Assembly: GCA_041572275.1 (NCBI GenBank)
Contig: JBFFSQ010000010.1
Coordinates: forward strand, 1 to 31,414
DNA length: 31,414 bases
Source: JBFFSQ01 sp041572275
GTDB taxonomy: Bacteria; Pseudomonadota; Gammaproteobacteria; SZUA-229
Reading direction: 5' to 3'
Below are positions 14,604-23,031 of this stretch, piece after piece. The notes under the pieces were generated by a model. It saw nothing but the letters and a program-made list of their open reading frames with translations. It made no database searches and was not told the origin of the DNA. How positions within the stretch are numbered: the first letter of the stretch is position 1; each line of letters opens with the position of its first letter. The position numbers were made by a program, and so were the translations under genes.

Positions 14604-15209
14604 TTACAGCGCCATCAGTTCGACCAGGGTCTTGAAATCCCTGAGCTGGGTAAGCGTCAATGATTCATCACATAGAAAAACAGCCTGGAGAGGCTCGGCA
14701 GATATTTGATTAAATGCTTCCAGCCAAAAACGTTGTGCTTTGAGATCAGCATCATTCAGCGTCATCAGGGCAACACCAGACTGCCCGCATCCATCAGGAT
14801 GCCAGACACGATGCCGATCATCGCCTGCATCATCATCATGATAAATTGGCGCCTTCAAATTCAGCTGCAGACAAGATTGTGCCACGACACCAGCCAGATA
14901 ATCACCCAGTTGCGCACATTGCTGCTCAAACATCCGAAGAGACATCCCAGCTGTGGGAACTTGTAGATAAAATCGAAAGGCCTCATGGACATCATCCAGC
15001 CATTGCTCGATATCACAATCCTCTGCCTCTAGATACTGGGCGGGCACTAGTACTGTACTGAACTCGTTGGCGTAATAGCCCAGCTGCCAGTCAGTGGGCA
15101 GATCTTCCGGATAGAAACTACCCATCCAGTGAGGATGTTGCCAGCCATAGGCTCCCACCCGAAGCCCGGATGGTGTAAGCTCCGTGTTCTCGACAGAATC
15201 GTGTATCAT
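14604..15209 (-). CDS. Short DUF72/YecE-like protein
   Basis: Predicted cytoplasmic protein of 201 residues. Its N-terminal part (VGAYGWQHPHWMGSFYPEDL, then YYANEFSTVLVP) follows the opening pattern of DUF72 (YecE) TIM-barrel proteins. It is shorter than the usual 240-300 residues and drifts away from the family after about residue 90, so it may be a reduced relative. No function is established for DUF72. The start at 15209 (MIHDSVENTEL) is chosen because codons upstream run into the divergent antiporter gene; GAGCG precedes it. It faces the antiporter gene with about 30 bp between the starts, and points towards mlaD, 246 bp away. Confidence 0.65.
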   Translation of the reverse strand: MIHDSVENTELTPSGLRVGAYGWQHPHWMGSFYPEDLPTDWQLGYYANEFSTVLVPAQYLEAEDCDIEQWLDDVHEAFRFYLQVPTAGMSLRMFEQQCAQLGDYLAGVVAQSCLQLNLKAPIYHDDDAGDDRHRVWHPDGCGQSGVALMTLNDADLKAQRFWLEAFNQISAEPLQAVFLCDESLTLTQLRDFKTLVELMAL

Positions 15210-15240
15210 TGCGCGCTCATAGTTAATTGAATGTACTTTC

Positions 15241-16218
15241 GTGGATATACTGATTGATATTGCTGCCATTCTGGCAGGTTTCGCCTTGCTCATCTGGAGC
15301 GCCGATCATTTTGTGACCGGAGCTTCCGCTATTGCTCGCAACCTTGGCGTTTCACCCCTGATCATCGGCCTGACCATCGTCGGCCTGGGAACGTCAGCAC
15401 CGGAAATGATGGTCGCGGCATTTGCTGCTGGCGGCGGCAACCCGGGGCTAGCCGTAGGGAATGCCGTGGGCTCAAATATTACCAACATAGCGCTGGTACT
15501 GGGTGTAACCGCCTTACTGATACCGCTGAGTGTACATTCCGACATCCTCAAACGCGAATACCCGTTGTTACTGCTATCGACGATTCTTGCCACTGTGTTG
15601 CTGGCGGTTGACAACAAGCTGGGCGGTATCGATGGCCTGATTTTTATTTTCACCCTGTTTGCCATTATGTACTGGCTTATTAAACAAACCCTAAAAAACC
15701 GCCAGAAAGACCCAATAGAGCAAGAATTCGAAGACGAGATTCCATCTCACATGCCAATGAAAAAAGCCGTGATTATGTTACTGGCCGGTATGTTTATATT
15801 ACTCGCCAGTTCCAAATTACTGGTATGGGGCGCTATTAATATCGCCACCACCTTTGGTGTCAGCGACCTGATTATTGGCCTGACCATCGTCGCCATTGGT
15901 ACCAGCCTGCCCGAACTGGCCGCCTCTATTATGAGTGCGCGCAAAGGTGAGGACGATATAGCCCTCGGCAATGTCATTGGCTCGAATCTGTTCAACACCC
16001 TGGGTGTACTGGGCACCGCCGGACTGATCCATCCCGCTCCTCTGGCCGAAGGCGTGCTGACACGCGATTTACCCCTGATGTTTATTCTCACAGTATTACT
16101 GTTTATTATTGCCTTTGGTTTTCGCGGTAACGGCAAGGTCACCCGCCTCGAAGGCGGTATTCTTTTCGCCATCTTTATTGGCTATGAAATTGTGCTGTAT
16201 TTCAGCATAACTGGTTAA
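15241..16218 (+). CDS. Calcium/sodium-proton antiporter, YrbG family
   Basis: Inner-membrane cation/Ca exchanger family protein (325 residues, about ten membrane segments). The two inverted alpha repeats carry the ion-site motifs: GTSAPE (50-55) with GNAVGSN (73-79) in the first half, and GTSLPE (220-225) with GNVIGSN (243-249) in the second. Between them is a short acidic cytoplasmic loop (about 153-170, EQEFEDEIP). The GTG start is supported by alignment of the first helix to YrbG (LLIWSADHFVTGASAIARNLGVSPLIIGLTIVGLG), although no clear ribosome binding site precedes it. As in enteric bacteria, it heads the KDO/LPS-transport cluster and is divergent from the mla side. Confidence 0.92.
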   Translation: MDILIDIAAILAGFALLIWSADHFVTGASAIARNLGVSPLIIGLTIVGLGTSAPEMMVAAFAAGGGNPGLAVGNAVGSNITNIALVLGVTALLIPLSVHSDILKREYPLLLLSTILATVLLAVDNKLGGIDGLIFIFTLFAIMYWLIKQTLKNRQKDPIEQEFEDEIPSHMPMKKAVIMLLAGMFILLASSKLLVWGAINIATTFGVSDLIIGLTIVAIGTSLPELAASIMSARKGEDDIALGNVIGSNLFNTLGVLGTAGLIHPAPLAEGVLTRDLPLMFILTVLLFIIAFGFRGNGKVTRLEGGILFAIFIGYEIVLYFSITG

Positions 16219-16228
16219 TCCTAATCCT

Positions 16229-17200
16229 ATGAATCAAGATAAACTCAAACAGCTAGGCCTGGCAGTTATCGATACAGAGATGAGTGCTATCGCCGCCCTT
16301 AAACCACGCATTGATGATGCCTTTGTTCGCTCCTGCGAACTGATGATGGCCTGCCAGGGTCGTGTCGTGGTTACCGGCATGGGTAAATCCGGTCATATTG
16401 GCAACAAGATTGCCGCCACTCTGGCCAGCACCGGCACCCCGGCATTCTTTGTTCACCCCGGCGAAGCCAGCCACGGCGACCTGGGCATGATTACCGATAA
16501 AGATGTGGTCATTGCGTTGTCCAATTCCGGTGAGACCGGAGAAATTCTCACCATTGTCCCCATCATCAAGCGACTGGGGGTGCCACTGATCAGTATGACC
16601 GGTAATGCCAACTCGACACTGTCCCGGGAGGCAGACGTCAGCCTTGATGTCAGTGTTGAAAAAGAGGCCTGCCCGCTGGGTCTGGCGCCGACATCCAGCA
16701 CCACGGTGGCCCTGGTCATGGGCGATGCCCTGGCCGTCGCCCTGCTGGAGGCCCGAGGCTTTACCGAACAGGACTTTGCCCTCTCCCATCCCGGCGGTAG
16801 TCTGGGCCGGCGACTGCTGCTGCATGTCGCTGATATCATGCACACGGGTGATACTATTCCCCGGGTTCATGAAGATGCCAGTTTACGAGATGCACTACTG
16901 GAAATGACCCGTAAGAAACTGGGCATGACCGCCATTGTCGATGCAAACAATACCGTTCTGGGGATTTACACCGACGGCGACCTGCGACGAACCCTGGATA
17001 AGAATATTGATGTGCATAGCGCACTGATTCGCGACGTTATGACCGCCGGCGGTAAAACCACAAGCAAGCAGATTCTCGCCGCAGAAGCACTAAAAATCAT
17101 GCAGGACAACCAGATCAACGCCATGCTTGTGGTTGACGAAGCAAATACCCTGATCGGTGCGCTGAACATGCATGATTTATTACGTGCAGGTGTCGTATAA
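16229..17200 (+). CDS. kdsD: D-arabinose 5-phosphate isomerase
   Basis: Interconverts ribulose 5-phosphate and arabinose 5-phosphate, the first step towards KDO of LPS. The 323 residues comprise an N-terminal SIS sugar-isomerase domain (about 35-170) with G-MGKSGHIG (K53) and the active-site GEASHGDLGM (H82), followed by two CBS domains (about 205-262 and 270-323; MHTGDTIPRV, GIYTDGDLRR, VMTAGGKT). It starts ten bases after the antiporter stop, with no strong ribosome binding site, suggesting coupling. kdsC, the later phosphatase of the same pathway, follows. Confidence 0.96.
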   Translation: MNQDKLKQLGLAVIDTEMSAIAALKPRIDDAFVRSCELMMACQGRVVVTGMGKSGHIGNKIAATLASTGTPAFFVHPGEASHGDLGMITDKDVVIALSNSGETGEILTIVPIIKRLGVPLISMTGNANSTLSREADVSLDVSVEKEACPLGLAPTSSTTVALVMGDALAVALLEARGFTEQDFALSHPGGSLGRRLLLHVADIMHTGDTIPRVHEDASLRDALLEMTRKKLGMTAIVDANNTVLGIYTDGDLRRTLDKNIDVHSALIRDVMTAGGKTTSKQILAAEALKIMQDNQINAMLVVDEANTLIGALNMHDLLRAGVV

Positions 17201-17258
17201 GTCGCATCGGCCAGCCCCCCGTTCATTGAAAACAACAGAGCCCTAAAAGAAAACGGAT

Positions 17259-17792
17259 ATGAATATGCAAGACTTATTACAGAAAGCAGCCCACATCAAA
17301 CTGGTGATTTTTGATGTTGATGGCGTTCTCACCGACGGTTCACTCTTCATTGGTGATGACGGCCAGGAATACAAGGCTTTTAATTCTAAAGATGGCCACG
17401 GCATGCGTATGCTGCAAGACAGTGGCGTCGATATCGCCATCATCACAGGGCGCGTCTCCAACGTCGTCGAGCACCGTGTCAAAGAACTCGGCATCAAATA
17501 CGTCTACCAGGGCAAACGTCAGAAACTGCCCGCCTATGAAGAGTTGTTACAGTCAGTGAATCTGGATCATGATCAGATTGCCTATGTCGGTGATGACGTT
17601 GTTGATCTACCCGTAATGAGTAAAGTCGGTCTGGCTATTTGTGTGCAGGATGCCCACCCCTATGTCAAACGTCATTCCCACTGGATTACCGATCGTGCCG
17701 GTGGACGTGGCGCTGCTCGTGATGTCTGTGAGCTGATTCTGGAAGCTCAGGGCAAACTGGATGCTCTACTGGCTTCCTACGTAGCCAACTAA
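17259..17792 (+). CDS. kdsC: 3-deoxy-D-manno-octulosonate 8-phosphate phosphatase
   Basis: Removes the phosphate from KDO 8-phosphate, giving KDO. HAD-superfamily C0-type enzyme of 177 residues with the nucleophile motif DVDGVLTDG (D19, D21), IITGR (61-65, motif II), K86/K89 region and GDDVVDLP (111-118, motif IV). There is no cap domain, as usual for tetrameric KdsC. The ATG at 17259 is used; an ATG six bases later (17265) is better spaced from CGGAT and could be the true start. Confidence 0.96.
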   Translation: MNMQDLLQKAAHIKLVIFDVDGVLTDGSLFIGDDGQEYKAFNSKDGHGMRMLQDSGVDIAIITGRVSNVVEHRVKELGIKYVYQGKRQKLPAYEELLQSVNLDHDQIAYVGDDVVDLPVMSKVGLAICVQDAHPYVKRHSHWITDRAGGRGAARDVCELILEAQGKLDALLASYVAN

Positions 17793-17813
17793 ACCCGACA
17801 CTGCGCTCTCCCC

Positions 17814-18371
17814 ATGAGAAAAACTGTTAGCCTTATCATCATTTCACTCATTGCCCTGGTGAGCTGGTGGTTTCAGGACATCTGGAAAGAAGCCCCGATT
17901 GTACAAATTCAGAAAGACAAACACTTCCCTGATTATTTCATGGAAAACTTCATCCTCACCAACATGGATGAACACGGCTCACCCGCTTATATTCTCAAAG
18001 CACAAAAGCTACTACACTATGCCGATGATGACAGCTCTGAACTGACACAACCGAGCATTGAGTTTTTTAATACCAAGGGCAACTGGATCATCTCGGCTGA
18101 ACGTGCGCAACTGCTGAGTGACAAACAACTGATCCACCTTCACAACAAGGTCAGGCTCCAGCGTGCCAGCAGTTCACAACAACCCGCCCTAAGCATCGAC
18201 ACCGACTACCTGCTCATACACACCGATCAGGAGCTGGCTGAAACCGACCAACCAACCCGTATCCTCAGCCAGGGACTTGAACTCACCAGTCTGGGCATGG
18301 TCTTTGATAACAGGCAAGGTATACTTAAACTGCTTTCAAACGTTAAGGGCACATATGAACCTGTCCGCTAG
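17814..18371 (+). CDS. lptC: LPS export protein LptC
   Basis: Bitopic inner-membrane protein that receives LPS from LptB2FG and hands it to LptA in the periplasm. The 185 residues have one N-terminal membrane helix (about 5-21) and a periplasmic beta-jellyroll (MENFILTNMDEHGSPAYILKA, ISAERAQLLSDKQLIHLHNKVRL). The C-terminus overlaps the lptA start by 17 bp. The sequence is divergent, as usual for LptC, but position and topology make the call safe. No clear ribosome binding site; it starts 21 bp after kdsC. Confidence 0.93.
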   Translation: MRKTVSLIIISLIALVSWWFQDIWKEAPIVQIQKDKHFPDYFMENFILTNMDEHGSPAYILKAQKLLHYADDDSSELTQPSIEFFNTKGNWIISAERAQLLSDKQLIHLHNKVRLQRASSSQQPALSIDTDYLLIHTDQELAETDQPTRILSQGLELTSLGMVFDNRQGILKLLSNVKGTYEPVR

Positions 18372-18882
18372 CATTGTTACATTACTGACTCTACTTCTCA
18401 CCAGCCTCAGCGCCCAGGCCAGGTCAACCGATGCCGATCAGCCCTTGAGCATTGAAGCTGATAGTGTCGAAATCCGGGAACAGGAAGGCATTAGCATCTA
18501 TCAAGGTAATGTCATAATTCGTCGCGGCAGCACCGTGATCAAAGGTCAGAAAATTCACATTCAACAGAAACAGGGACAAATAGATACCATCACGATTCAT
18601 GGCCAACCGGCTACATTCTCACAGCTGAATGATCTGGACCAGACCATCAGCGCTCAAAGTCAAACCATGAATTATCAGGCAGAAAAAGGCATCCTCACCC
18701 TGGATGGTCAAGCCGTACTCATCCAGCACAATAACCGCTTCACCAGTGAACATATTGTCTACAATACCACCAAAGATATTGTACATGCTGGTCAGAAGGT
18801 CAACACAGACGATGTAGACAGCCCCAAACGTGTGACCATCACCATTAGCCCTGACGACAAAAAAGCCGATACGAATCCATGA
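18355..18882 (+). CDS. lptA: Periplasmic LPS-binding bridge protein LptA
   Basis: Forms the periplasmic beta-jellyroll bridge that carries LPS from LptC to LptD. The 175-residue precursor has a signal peptide (cleavage likely after AQA, residue 22), then the OstA/LptA domain (ISIYQGNVIIRRGSTVIKGQKI, FTSEHIVYNTTKDIVHAG). The ATG at 18355 follows AAGGG at the right distance; the open frame extends further upstream inside lptC, but that part gives no signal peptide. It overlaps lptC by 17 bp and lptB by four (ATGA). Confidence 0.95.
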   Translation: MNLSASIVTLLTLLLTSLSAQARSTDADQPLSIEADSVEIREQEGISIYQGNVIIRRGSTVIKGQKIHIQQKQGQIDTITIHGQPATFSQLNDLDQTISAQSQTMNYQAEKGILTLDGQAVLIQHNNRFTSEHIVYNTTKDIVHAGQKVNTDDVDSPKRVTITISPDDKKADTNP

Positions 18883-19607
18883 TCAATACGCTCCGGGCCG
18901 ACCAACTGGTCAAAAGTTTCCGCACACGCAAAGTCGTTGACTCTGTCTCCATCACCGTAAATAGCGGCGAAGTGGTTGGCCTGTTAGGCCCGAATGGTGC
19001 TGGCAAAACCACCAGTTTCTATATGATGGTTGGATTAATCCCGGTCAACAAAGGCCATATCTTTCTGAATGACACCGACATCACCCACATGCCCATGCAT
19101 GCCCGGGCACGCATGGGCGTGGGCTATTTACCTCAGGAAGCCTCGGTGTTTCGCAAATTGACCGTGGCCGAGAATATCATGGCTATTCTGGAAACCCGTG
19201 ACGACCTGAAGCGCAAACAGCGCAAACAGCTGCTGCAGGAATTACTGGACGAATTACACATCGACCATATTCGTGACAATACCGGAATCAGCCTCTCTGG
19301 CGGTGAACGCCGTCGAGTTGAAATTGCCCGCGCCCTGGCCGCAGATCCGCAATTTATTCTGCTGGATGAACCTTTTGCCGGTGTCGACCCTATTTCCGTT
19401 CTGGAAATTCAGCGTATAATCCGCCAGCTGACTGCCAGGGATATTGGTGTCCTGATTACTGACCATAATGTGCGTGAAACCCTCGGCATTTGTCAACGGG
19501 CCTACATTCTAAGTTCAGGTCAGGTAATTGCAGAAGGCAGTCCCGAGTCAGTATTAAATGATCAACAGGTAAAAGATGTTTACTTAGGTCAGAATTTTAG
19601 TCTTTAA
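18879..19607 (+). CDS. lptB: LPS export ABC transporter ATP-binding protein LptB
   Basis: ATPase that, as a dimer with LptF and LptG, extracts LPS from the inner membrane. All nucleotide-binding elements are present in the 242 residues: Walker A GPNGAGKT (37-44), Q-loop LPQEASVF, signature LSGGE (139-143), Walker B ILLDEP (160-165), D-loop GVDP and H-loop TDHN (194-197). LptF and LptG are not in the window, as usual. It is the last gene of the kds-lpt run, and about 130 bp separate it from rpoN. Confidence 0.98.
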   Translation: MINTLRADQLVKSFRTRKVVDSVSITVNSGEVVGLLGPNGAGKTTSFYMMVGLIPVNKGHIFLNDTDITHMPMHARARMGVGYLPQEASVFRKLTVAENIMAILETRDDLKRKQRKQLLQELLDELHIDHIRDNTGISLSGGERRRVEIARALAADPQFILLDEPFAGVDPISVLEIQRIIRQLTARDIGVLITDHNVRETLGICQRAYILSSGQVIAEGSPESVLNDQQVKDVYLGQNFSL

Positions 19608-19674
19608 TGATGCTATTATTCAGTTATGGAAAGTAAAAACATGGCACGCCCTCTGATTAATGGGCAAAGTTAAG

Positions 19675-19692
19675 CCTGAGCATACTCTCAGG
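19675..19692 (+). other. Stem-loop between lptB and rpoN
   Basis: CCTGAG-CATACT-CTCAGG forms a perfect six-base stem. It has no T tract and is followed by the -10 candidate before rpoN. It may be a weak transcript end or an operator; nothing more can be said. Confidence 0.35.
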
Positions 19693-19720
19693 TCATGTAA
19701 TTTCACCGCTATCAGACACA

Positions 19721-19726
19721 TATAAT
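19721..19726 (+). promoter_or_regulatory. TATAAT box before rpoN
   Basis: A consensus -10 hexamer lies 14 bp before the rpoN ATG; the implied start near 19733 would leave a very short leader. No good -35 is seen 16-18 bp upstream (TAATTT at 19698-19703). It suggests a separate promoter for the rpoN-PTS part of the cluster. Confidence 0.35.
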
Positions 19727-19740
19727 TGCCATAAACAAGA

Positions 19741-21246
19741 ATGAAGCAGTCCCTACAGCTCCGTATCGGTCAGCAGCTGACCATGACTCCCCAGTTGCAA
19801 CAGGCCATCCGTTTATTGCAACTCTCCACACTCGAGTTACAAGCTGAAATCCAGGAAGCACTGGAAGCTAACCCTATGCTCGAAGCAGAAGAGGATCAGG
19901 CCAGTGACGACCCTCTGGATTCCCAGAATACCGCCGACCATGAAGACAATAGATCCAGTGGTAGCGAAACCAGTTCTACAGACGACAATCAGGTTGAAAG
20001 TAGCAACGACAATATCGATATCAACAGCAATGAGGAAATACCCGATGACCTGCCTGTGGATAGCGTCTGGGATGATATTTACGACATTCCTGTCAGCAGT
20101 GGTCCAGCCACTGATGACGACAATGCCCGGGAATTTCTCGAGAACCAAAGCGACTCCAGTCAGTCATTGATTGATCATCTGGAATGGCAACTACACGTCA
20201 CACCAATGAGCAATACGGATCGTGCCATTGCACTCACTATCCTGGATGCCATCGATGATGACGGCTACCTGATAGAATCCGTTGAAGACATCCATGCCGG
20301 CCTGGTTCCTGACCTGGACATCGAAATTGATGAAGTTGAAGCCGTGCTCCATCTTATCCAGCACTTTGACCCTCTCGGTGTAGCCACTCGCGATCTCCGT
20401 GAGTGCTTATTGATACAACTGGAACAGTTTCCACAGGACAATCAGGACGTCATCAGGGCACGACAGATTATCAAGGACCATCTTGACCTACTCGGCAGTC
20501 ACGACTATGCAAAACTAAAGCGCTACACCCGCCTGTCTGAAGAAGAACTGGCGACTGTCATCAAATTCATCCAGTCACTCAACCCACGACCCGGCGCCCT
20601 GATCACCCAAACGTCGACCCAATATGTAGTACCCGATGTTTTCGTCACTAAGGTCAAAGGTCGCTGGCGGGTTGAACTTAATCCAGACACGGCCCCAAAA
20701 ATCCGGGTCAACCCGCTGTATGCCAGCTATATTAATAATAACAATCGTAGTGAAGACAACAGTTTTCTGAAAAACAACCTGCAGGAAGCACGCTGGTTCA
20801 TAAAAAGCCTGCAAAGCCGAAATGAAACACTGATGCGCGTCGCCACCTCGATTGTGGAACATCAGCGCACCTTTCTGGAATATGGCGACGAAGGCATGAA
20901 GCCGCTAGTACTCAGGGATATTGCCGATGAACTGGAACTGCATGAATCCACCATCTCCAGGGTTACCACCCAGAAATACATGCACACACCTCGTGGTGTA
21001 TTTGAATTCAAGTATTTCTTCTCCAGTCATGTAGGTACGGCTGATGGAGGAGAATGTTCAGCTACGGCCATTCGAGCCATGATTAAAAAGCTGATTGATA
21101 AGGAAGATCCCCGCAAACCTATGAGCGACAATAAAATTGCTGGCTTATTGGTTGAACAGGGCATTAACGTGGCACGTAGAACTGTGGCAAAATATCGTGA
21201 AGCCATGGTAATACCGCCATCCAACGAACGAAAACGCCTCAGCTGA
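19741..21246 (+). CDS. rpoN: RNA polymerase sigma-54 factor
   Basis: Alternative sigma factor for promoters that need ATP-driven enhancer-binding proteins. The 501 residues show the Gln/Leu-rich region I (1-48, MKQSLQLRIGQQLTMTPQLQQ), a long acidic region II (about 50-135, Asp/Glu/Ser/Asn-rich), the core-binding domain (about 140-320) and the DNA-binding part. It contains the helix-turn-helix (LRDIADELELHESTISRVT) and the RpoN box ARRTVAKYRE (478-487). The gene order with hpf and ptsN behind it is the classical one. Its ribosome binding site is weak. Confidence 0.98.
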   Translation: MKQSLQLRIGQQLTMTPQLQQAIRLLQLSTLELQAEIQEALEANPMLEAEEDQASDDPLDSQNTADHEDNRSSGSETSSTDDNQVESSNDNIDINSNEEIPDDLPVDSVWDDIYDIPVSSGPATDDDNAREFLENQSDSSQSLIDHLEWQLHVTPMSNTDRAIALTILDAIDDDGYLIESVEDIHAGLVPDLDIEIDEVEAVLHLIQHFDPLGVATRDLRECLLIQLEQFPQDNQDVIRARQIIKDHLDLLGSHDYAKLKRYTRLSEEELATVIKFIQSLNPRPGALITQTSTQYVVPDVFVTKVKGRWRVELNPDTAPKIRVNPLYASYINNNNRSEDNSFLKNNLQEARWFIKSLQSRNETLMRVATSIVEHQRTFLEYGDEGMKPLVLRDIADELELHESTISRVTTQKYMHTPRGVFEFKYFFSSHVGTADGGECSATAIRAMIKKLIDKEDPRKPMSDNKIAGLLVEQGINVARRTVAKYREAMVIPPSNERKRLS

Positions 21247-21274
21247 GGCAAACTTAAACAACGAAGGAGTCCTT

Positions 21275-21586
21275 ATGCAACTCAACCTCACTGGACACCA
21301 TATAGAGATTACTGATTCACTACGCAACTACGTTCAGGAAAAAATGGAGCGTGTGGAGCGTCATTTCGACAAGGTTACCAACAGCCACGTCATTCTCACT
21401 GTCGAAAATGTTCGTCACAAGGCAGAAGCAACCATTCACATGAGTGGCAACAATGTATTCGCCGAAAACACTGAAGACGACATGTATAAAGCCATTGATG
21501 GTCTTATCGACAAACTGGATCGTCAGGTGAAAAAGCATAAAGAAAAAATCACCAATCACCATCATAAACAGCCCGAGTTCGAATAA
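21275..21586 (+). CDS. hpf: Ribosome hibernation promoting factor (short form)
   Basis: Binds the decoding region of the 30S subunit in slow growth and promotes inactive 100S dimers or blocks translation. At 103 residues it is the short S30AE-domain form (MQLNLTGHHIEITDSLRNYV, DDMYKAIDGLIDKLDRQVKKHKEK) without the long-form dimerisation domain. A good AAGGAGT site lies seven bases before the ATG. It sits 28 bp after rpoN and 23 bp before ptsN, inside the operon. Confidence 0.95.
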   Translation: MQLNLTGHHIEITDSLRNYVQEKMERVERHFDKVTNSHVILTVENVRHKAEATIHMSGNNVFAENTEDDMYKAIDGLIDKLDRQVKKHKEKITNHHHKQPEFE

Positions 21587-21609
21587 CCTGGGCCGATTGG
21601 AAACACTAC

Positions 21610-22080
21610 ATGGACATTACTCAGCTGATAGCCCCCGAACGCGTCATATGCCTGAACGATATCAGCAGCAAAAAACGTGTACTGGAAAAGCTTGGATACC
21701 TGCTCAGCCTGGGCACTGCGGGTCATGATCCAGCAGAAATTTTCAATCGCCTCATCGAACGGGAACGACTCGGATCAACCGGGCTAGGCCATGGTGTAGC
21801 AATACCCCATGGCCGGCTTGGTCAGAACGAACATACCATTGGTGCTTTTGTTAAACTTGATCAAGGGATCGACTTTGACAGCCCCGATGGCAAACCGGCG
21901 GATTTATTCTTTGGGTTGCTAGTTCCAGAACACCACACCGATGAGCATTTACAGATACTGGCATCACTGGCAGGTATGCTCAGTGATACCGAGTTCTGCC
22001 ACGCATTAAGACAATGCCAGTCAGACAGTGAACTCTTCAATCATTTATCCGGCTGGGACAATGCCAGCAAGGCATCCTGA
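21610..22080 (+). CDS. ptsN: Nitrogen-regulatory PTS protein EIIA(Ntr)
   Basis: Terminal phosphoacceptor of the nitrogen PTS, a regulator rather than a sugar transporter; in known systems it controls potassium uptake, sensor kinases and sigma-54-linked functions. The 156-residue PTS EIIA type-2 domain has the phosphorylated histidine at H67 (GVAIPHGRL). It follows hpf and is followed after 9 bp by the HPr kinase gene. HPr and enzyme I for its phosphorylation are encoded in the same run. Confidence 0.96.
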   Translation: MDITQLIAPERVICLNDISSKKRVLEKLGYLLSLGTAGHDPAEIFNRLIERERLGSTGLGHGVAIPHGRLGQNEHTIGAFVKLDQGIDFDSPDGKPADLFFGLLVPEHHTDEHLQILASLAGMLSDTEFCHALRQCQSDSELFNHLSGWDNASKAS

Positions 22081-22089
22081 CTACACCAC

Positions 22090-23028
22090 ATGATCGAAAA
22101 GCTCACACCACAGGATTTATTTGATCATCTTCGCGAACATTTTGATTTACACTGGATAGCGGGCAAACAGTTTGCACAACGCCCGATCAAACGCCAGCTA
22201 CATTTAAGTCACCAGGCCACTCTAATTGGTCACCTCAACCTGATCCACCCTAACCGTATACAGGTAATTGGTAAAACCGAATGGGTTTATTTGAATAAAC
22301 AACCAGCAGCCTCACGCCATAACCTGGAGGAACAAATTTTTTCACGCCATACTGCCGCCGTTATTATCAGTGATGACATTACACCATCGGCAGAGCTTGT
22401 TGACCTGGCCAACACTTACAAAACTCCACTACTCACTAGTTATCTTTTCAGTAACGAACTGATAGACGCCATTCGTTATTATCTATTCAACCTGATGGCT
22501 GAAAACATGACCCTGCATGGTGTGTTTATGGAAGTCATGGGCACAGGTGTACTGTTAACCGGTGAAAGCAGCATCGGCAAGAGTGAACTTGCACTGGAGC
22601 TCATCACCCGCGGTCATAGACTCATTGCAGATGATGCGCCATTATTTACCCGCATTGGCCCTAACACGTTGAACGGCACCTGCCCGGACGTACTCAAGGA
22701 TTTTATGGAAGTGCGTGGACTGGGTGTACTCAACATTCGTGATATTTATGGTGACAATGCCATCAAGCCCAATAAGTACCTGCGATTGATCGTGCATCTG
22801 CAACGCATGAATGTTGAAGACCGAAAACAACTGGACCGACTCTTTGGTAGCCGCAGCATCCGCACCATACTGGATGTAGAGATACCTGAAATTATGTTAC
22901 CGGTGGCTACCGGCCGTAACCTGGCTGTTATGGTTGAGGCAGCTGTGCGCAATCATATCCTGATGGAGCACGGCCATAATGCCAGTGAAGAATTCATTAA
23001 CCGACAAAGTCAGTATCTTCAATCCTAA
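22090..23028 (+). CDS. hprK: HPr kinase/phosphorylase
   Basis: Phosphorylates and dephosphorylates HPr on a serine. The 312-residue protein has the N-terminal regulatory domain (about 1-130) and the C-terminal catalytic domain. In the latter lie H143 (LHG), the P-loop GESSIGKSE (158-166), D181/D182 (IADDAP) and the family signature EVRGLGVLNIRDIYG (207-221). All catalytic residues expected from HprK/P of Gram-positive bacteria are present. Enteric gammaproteobacteria lack this gene; it occurs in other proteobacteria next to ptsN and rapZ, as here. Its substrate serine is present in the HPr of the same operon (S48). Confidence 0.95.
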   Translation: MIEKLTPQDLFDHLREHFDLHWIAGKQFAQRPIKRQLHLSHQATLIGHLNLIHPNRIQVIGKTEWVYLNKQPAASRHNLEEQIFSRHTAAVIISDDITPSAELVDLANTYKTPLLTSYLFSNELIDAIRYYLFNLMAENMTLHGVFMEVMGTGVLLTGESSIGKSELALELITRGHRLIADDAPLFTRIGPNTLNGTCPDVLKDFMEVRGLGVLNIRDIYGDNAIKPNKYLRLIVHLQRMNVEDRKQLDRLFGSRSIRTILDVEIPEIMLPVATGRNLAVMVEAAVRNHILMEHGHNASEEFINRQSQYLQS

Positions 23029-23031
23029 GTC

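Noticed and set aside
15306..16172. Long minus-strand frames opposite the antiporter gene
   Set aside because: The plus-strand product has clear family motifs throughout; the opposite frames have no ribosome binding sites and biased composition.
16253..16870. 205-codon minus-strand frame opposite kdsD
   Set aside because: Antisense shadow of a gene with intact SIS and CBS domains.
19642..19656. TGGCAC upstream of rpoN as a sigma-54 promoter
   Set aside because: The -12 half (expected TTGC after five bases) reads CTGA; only the -24 half fits.
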